The translations under genes and the position numbers were made by a program. The notes below the pieces were generated by a model. That model was not told where the DNA came from, did no database searches, and worked only from the letters and a program-made list of their open reading frames with translations. From NCBI GenBank assembly GCA_900095095.1, contig FMBT01000003.1, positions 1 through 21,631 on the forward strand: a stretch of DNA of 21,631 bases. The letters are read 5' to 3'. Positions 18,782 to 21,631 of the stretch are shown here, piece by piece (position 1 is the first letter of the stretch; each line of letters opens with the position of its first letter). This stretch comes from Fragilariopsis cylindrus CCMP1102 (Eukaryota > Bacillariophyta > Bacillariophyceae > Bacillariales > Bacillariaceae).

Positions 18782-18874
18782 CGCTGATTGAATTCACGAA
18801 ATCGAAGATTCGATACAGCAGTGAGATTCTTCGCACGACTGCTGTATCACTAACAGTTGAACGGTCAATCAGCG
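18782..18874. repeat. Nested inverted repeat / long hairpin
   Basis: The outer arms CGCTGATTGA (18782-18791) and TCAATCAGCG (18865-18874) are perfect over 10 bp. The inner arms GATACAGCAGT (18812-18822) and ACTGCTGTATC (18838-18848) are perfect over 11 bp, around a 15-nt loop. CGAAGATTC (about 18803) and GATTCTTCG (18825-18833) offer an alternative, nearly matched pairing. The 93-nt unit could be a structured RNA, a foldback element or a regulatory cruciform. Clear target-site duplications are not seen. Confidence 0.7.
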
Positions 18875-19326
18875 AATCTGTCCCTTCGAGCGAAAAAAAG
18901 AGCTACAGTATGACGTAGGAGAGAGTCAGCCAGCACCAGCACGGAGTTTAAATCAATCGTGGTTCATTCACGGATGAATCTGTGGACACAATTGCTCTAC
19001 CAACATTTTCAAAATGACACATGGCAATAATGATATTATTTTTTTCCCTACTTATGGTTCTATCATGGCGAACTTGAATTCGATTCGTGCTTTTAGGATG
19101 TAAAAAGTCATCTAAAAAAAGCCTGCGTGGCGCTTAGGTCACGTCCTGCGTGTAGAACACGCGTTACCGGTACAGTTTCAAAAGTCGAAAGCAAAACGAG
19201 AAGCTTTAAACTAAACAACGGCGCTTTGTACGGTAGTCCGTAGCTATTCGTTGAAAGGAGCGAAACCGTTGGGAGAGGAGAGGAATTAAAAAATCTTCCT
19301 TCACTTTACACACGAGCTAAAACAAC

Positions 19327-19338
19327 ATGGCTATGTGA
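19327..19338 (+). other. Short upstream reading frame (ATG GCT ATG TGA)
   Basis: Two ATG codons closed at once by TGA lie 125 bases before the start at 19463, in what is probably its 5' UTR. If transcribed, it could lower or regulate translation. Transcript start is unknown. Confidence 0.25.
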
Positions 19339-19462
19339 GAATCCTTTTTTGTGCACAACTCATTACGTCGTAGTACCGCTGCTATCCTCACAAACAATAT
19401 TATATACAAACATAATAATAATAATTACTAACACTAACACTAAGTACCACACTACACTTACA

Positions 19463-20098
19463 ATGACATCCTTCAGCAGCTACAACTTCCCCCCTGTTAC
19501 CGAATTAGTATTCCCGACTGAATGGGATTCTACTGAACATGACGATAAAATAATGTTCGCAGAAACGGAAGATCTTTTAACTTACCAACCATCTTCCTAT
19601 CACGTTCTTGGAGGATCACAATGGGCAGATCAAGACAATAACACCAATCAAGATATGACAGATGGGGATAATATATTTCCAACAAGACCTCTTGAAGAAC
19701 TCTTTAACAATGCATTGTACTTTGACAATGACGACGATCATTATCAACACCACCACCACCACCACAATCGTCAAGCAGGACAGGACCAGTTCCTAGACCC
19801 GTTAATGAATGACGGCGTCGACACGACTGATCACGACCTAGTATTATGCGTGGACGACGATGAATCATCATCTACGGCATCTATTGGATTACCTCTTGAA
19901 GAACGATACCAGGCAACACTGGAAAAACTACAAGCATCTATGAAACGATCACAAGAAACACGTAATTGTTTATCAATGAAAACAGTTACGACTGAAAGTT
20001 ATGAACGTGTTGGTAGCGTAAAGGAAATCTTATCCTCTATTTCTGCATCCTCCAATCAAGTACAAAAATATGTTACATCCATTCAACGTCCTCTTTGA
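19463..20098 (+). CDS. Small acidic protein of a probable diatom-specific family, function unknown
   Basis: ATG at 19463 (context ACAATGACATCC) to TGA at 20096-20098 gives 211 residues. The frame stays open upstream but has no earlier ATG and reads as Ile/Thr-rich filler. The N-terminal half is acidic (MTSFSSYNFPPVTELVFPTE, then EEL and DNDDDHY) and has a six-His run near residues 97-102. Residues about 147-166 hold a basic helical motif (RYQATLEKLQASMKRSQETR), and residues about 187-206 hold GSVKEILSSISASSNQVQKY. This pairing of an LxxSMKRSxxTR-type helix with a C-terminal SxxxLSSI-xSSxQ-xxY motif recalls short multicopy diatom proteins without known function. That comparison is from memory and should be checked by search. 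No signal peptide or membrane segment is seen. It has one exon. Confidence 0.75.
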   Translation: MTSFSSYNFPPVTELVFPTEWDSTEHDDKIMFAETEDLLTYQPSSYHVLGGSQWADQDNNTNQDMTDGDNIFPTRPLEELFNNALYFDNDDDHYQHHHHHHNRQAGQDQFLDPLMNDGVDTTDHDLVLCVDDDESSSTASIGLPLEERYQATLEKLQASMKRSQETRNCLSMKTVTTESYERVGSVKEILSSISASSNQVQKYVTSIQRPL

Positions 20099-21579
20099 GA
20101 CGGGAATTCTTTGCTTCAACTTTTTCCTTCCATCCATCCACCCTTACATTTTTTTTTTCTACCACCAACCAACAATACAATAAAAAATCTTCCCAACTTC
20201 CCCCGAGTCAACTACTTCCATATTATATACACCAAAAGAGCATTTCCCAACTGTGAACATAAACAACACAAGTATGCTACAGTAAATGATAGACAAACAA
20301 ACTCAGGGATAAAAGCTGCTATAAATATAAATAGATAATGTATAAAATATAAATTAATTACATGATGAATAGAACGAATATCCGCCTACTTTCTTTGTTA
20401 AATTACTAATATTATTGTACAGCATATAATTAGTACGTATCTATAAATACTAGATGATATATATATATATATATATATATATCCCTAATCCCTCGGCTGG
20501 TGCTTCATGTACAAGTAGTTTCAATCTTTCCTCTTTCTATTCATTCATAACTAAACCAGTACAAGGCCGACAGTATCGACTTGTAGTAGTTGTGCCAATG
20601 GATTCATGATTTTGTGCTACTGTGTATGTTCGGAATAGAAGTAAGACGATTAAATAGGCAAAAAAATGATTTGACTCCGATTCATTCGGTTTTTTTCCAA
20701 AATACGGTTTTTAGTTGATAATCTACTGTACAAGTGAGTAAGTGTACTAGTGAGTTTCTGCGAATGTTCGAGCATGTAACATCATCAAGCATTAATAATT
20801 ATACAAATTGTAATTATGGAAAGAAAATAGCAGTCCCAATCAAGATAAACAATTATTTATATTTACGACGATGTGGTGCAATTTTTGCAGAAATGTCATA
20901 CTTCTATACCGTAGTAAATATCAGTACATGAAGACAAATTCCTGCTTTAATTTTTTTTGTCCTCCTTCATAGATTGTACTGCAATCGTACATTGTTGATA
21001 GATTAGCTTATTATAGGAAAAACACCTCATCATTGTTCGTGTATAATTCATTTCATGCTGATATCGGCCTATAAATTGGATCAATAGCAACTCCGTCAAT
21101 CAGCAAAAACAACAATGCATTTATAGTAACCCACGGATCATTCCTGTTTTTTTCTTCGTTTATTTCATTTTTTAAATTTAAATCAAGCAATTCAATGCAA
21201 AAATCCATCCATAAAACAAGCCACCAAAAACCGCAGAATATAAAAACCTTGGCCGAATTTTCTGTTTCTTTTTTAATTGTTCAATTTTTGAATCCGAGTT
21301 CGATGATATAATATTCATGTTATGGTATGTTAATTGATATTTGTGAAAACTCATTTTGCCGCTGGACCGCCATTATTTTGGCGCTGTCATATCTTTTTAA
21401 ATACCCCAATCGGTGTCTTTTTTATTATATATAAATTGATACATGACGATAAGTTTTCAGATCTCAAATTTCTTACGATGAGAGCATATTTTCCCCTACT
21501 TTTGTAACCCAGAAAGAAAAAGAGGTCATACTGTCCTGTTCCTATCTCGCAAATAAATTATCCTTCTTTTCTTTTTCAG
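20099..21579. other. AT-rich intergenic region
   Basis: About 1.48 kb without a supported gene. It begins with a pyrimidine-rich 3' UTR-like stretch (20112-20163) and contains the (AT)13 tract and several A or T runs. Short open frames (for example 20734-20931) lack coding composition. No RNA gene was recognised. Confidence 0.5.
20457..20482. repeat. (AT)13 microsatellite
   Basis: There are thirteen uninterrupted AT units, 26 bases, in non-coding DNA about 360 bases after the preceding gene. Confidence 0.95.
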
Positions 21580-21631
21580 AAATCTTTGACGACAATGATT
21601 TATCGACAAAAATACTGGATAAAATCGTATC
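21580..21631 (+). CDS. Possible start of an internal exon at the right edge
   Basis: A strong acceptor-like site (pyrimidine tract TTCTTTTCTTTTTCAG ending at 21579) is followed by an open frame to the window end: IFDDNDLSTKILDKIV after two leading bases. No upstream exon could be identified. It is offered only as a pointer to a gene beyond the window. Confidence 0.3.

Larger units (their letters stand above)
17701..19462. other. Long intergenic region upstream of two divergent genes
   Basis: About 1.76 kb holds the promoters of the minus-strand methyltransferase and the plus-strand gene at 19463. Visible structure: a GTAGTT/GTAGTA repeat near 18134-18170, an AT-only stretch of about 100 bases (18440-18535), a nested inverted repeat (18782-18874) and an imperfect hairpin (GCTTTTAGGATG at 19089-19100 with CATCTAAAAAAAGC at 19109-19122). 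No protein frame with coding character was found. Confidence 0.5.

Noticed and set aside
20734..20931. Plus-strand open frame of 65 codons
   Set aside because: It lacks an ATG start and coding bias, and lies in AT-rich intergenic DNA.
1..21631. tRNA, rRNA, spliceosomal RNA, CRISPR array or transposase genes
   Set aside because: Reading for T-arm consensus, conserved snRNA cores, regular repeat-spacer units and transposase or reverse-transcriptase motifs gave nothing convincing. A covariance-model scan would be decisive for RNAs.

Overview
The window looks like nuclear DNA of a photosynthetic stramenopile, most likely a diatom. It is AT-rich. Genes carry short GT-AG introns (98, 159, 173, 175 and 242 nt) and are well spaced on both strands. 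One gene (Obg) begins with a secretory-type leader followed by an SAF|TP motif, the pattern of diatom bipartite plastid presequences. Many proteins carry in-frame trinucleotide tracts (Asp, Asn, Thr, Ser, His), and the 19.5 kb gene resembles short diatom-restricted proteins. The species cannot be named from the sequence alone.

Layout: (1) 3-698 +, 3' end of a CYP38/TLP40-type lumenal cyclophilin, convergent with a poorly resolved minus-strand reading (783-1159). (2) 1160-3200, about 2 kb without a recognisable gene. (3) 3201-4911 +, RING finger protein whose C-terminal PDZ-like part lies in another frame. (4) 5559-7369 +, C-CAP/TBCC-like domain joined to a carboxylate-clamp TPR, in two frames overlapping at ATGA. 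(5) 7958-9138 +, two-exon proteasome assembly chaperone PSMD9/Nas2. (6) 9514-10545 -, unknown protein with a mitochondrion-like leader. (7) 11175-13440 +, plastid-type Obg GTPase in three exons. (8) 13712-15466 -, two-exon protein with a SAM-like N-terminus. (9) about 16045-16519, degenerate coding-like sequence. (10) 16657-17700 -, Methyltransf_16-type methyltransferase with a poly-Asp insertion. (11) 17701-19462, intergenic, with a nested hairpin. (12) 19463-20098 +, small diatom-type protein of unknown function. (13) 20099-21631, non-coding, with an (AT)13 tract and perhaps an exon start at the right edge.

These are independent housekeeping and lineage-specific genes, not an operon or defence locus. 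Two serve the plastid (cyclophilin, Obg). Two or three concern protein quality control (PSMD9, the clamp TPR protein, possibly the RING protein). No mobile element, CRISPR, tRNA or rRNA gene was recognised.

The most striking pattern is that four breaks in three otherwise intact genes, and a fifth in a candidate gene, all go the same way: each is repaired by adding one base. This points to systematic single-base deletions in the assembly, or to something biological if RNA data contradict that. I saw no convincing new biological system. The best leads are the C-CAP/TPR fusion, the RING-PDZ architecture with a possible 20-nt intron, and two intergenic hairpins.
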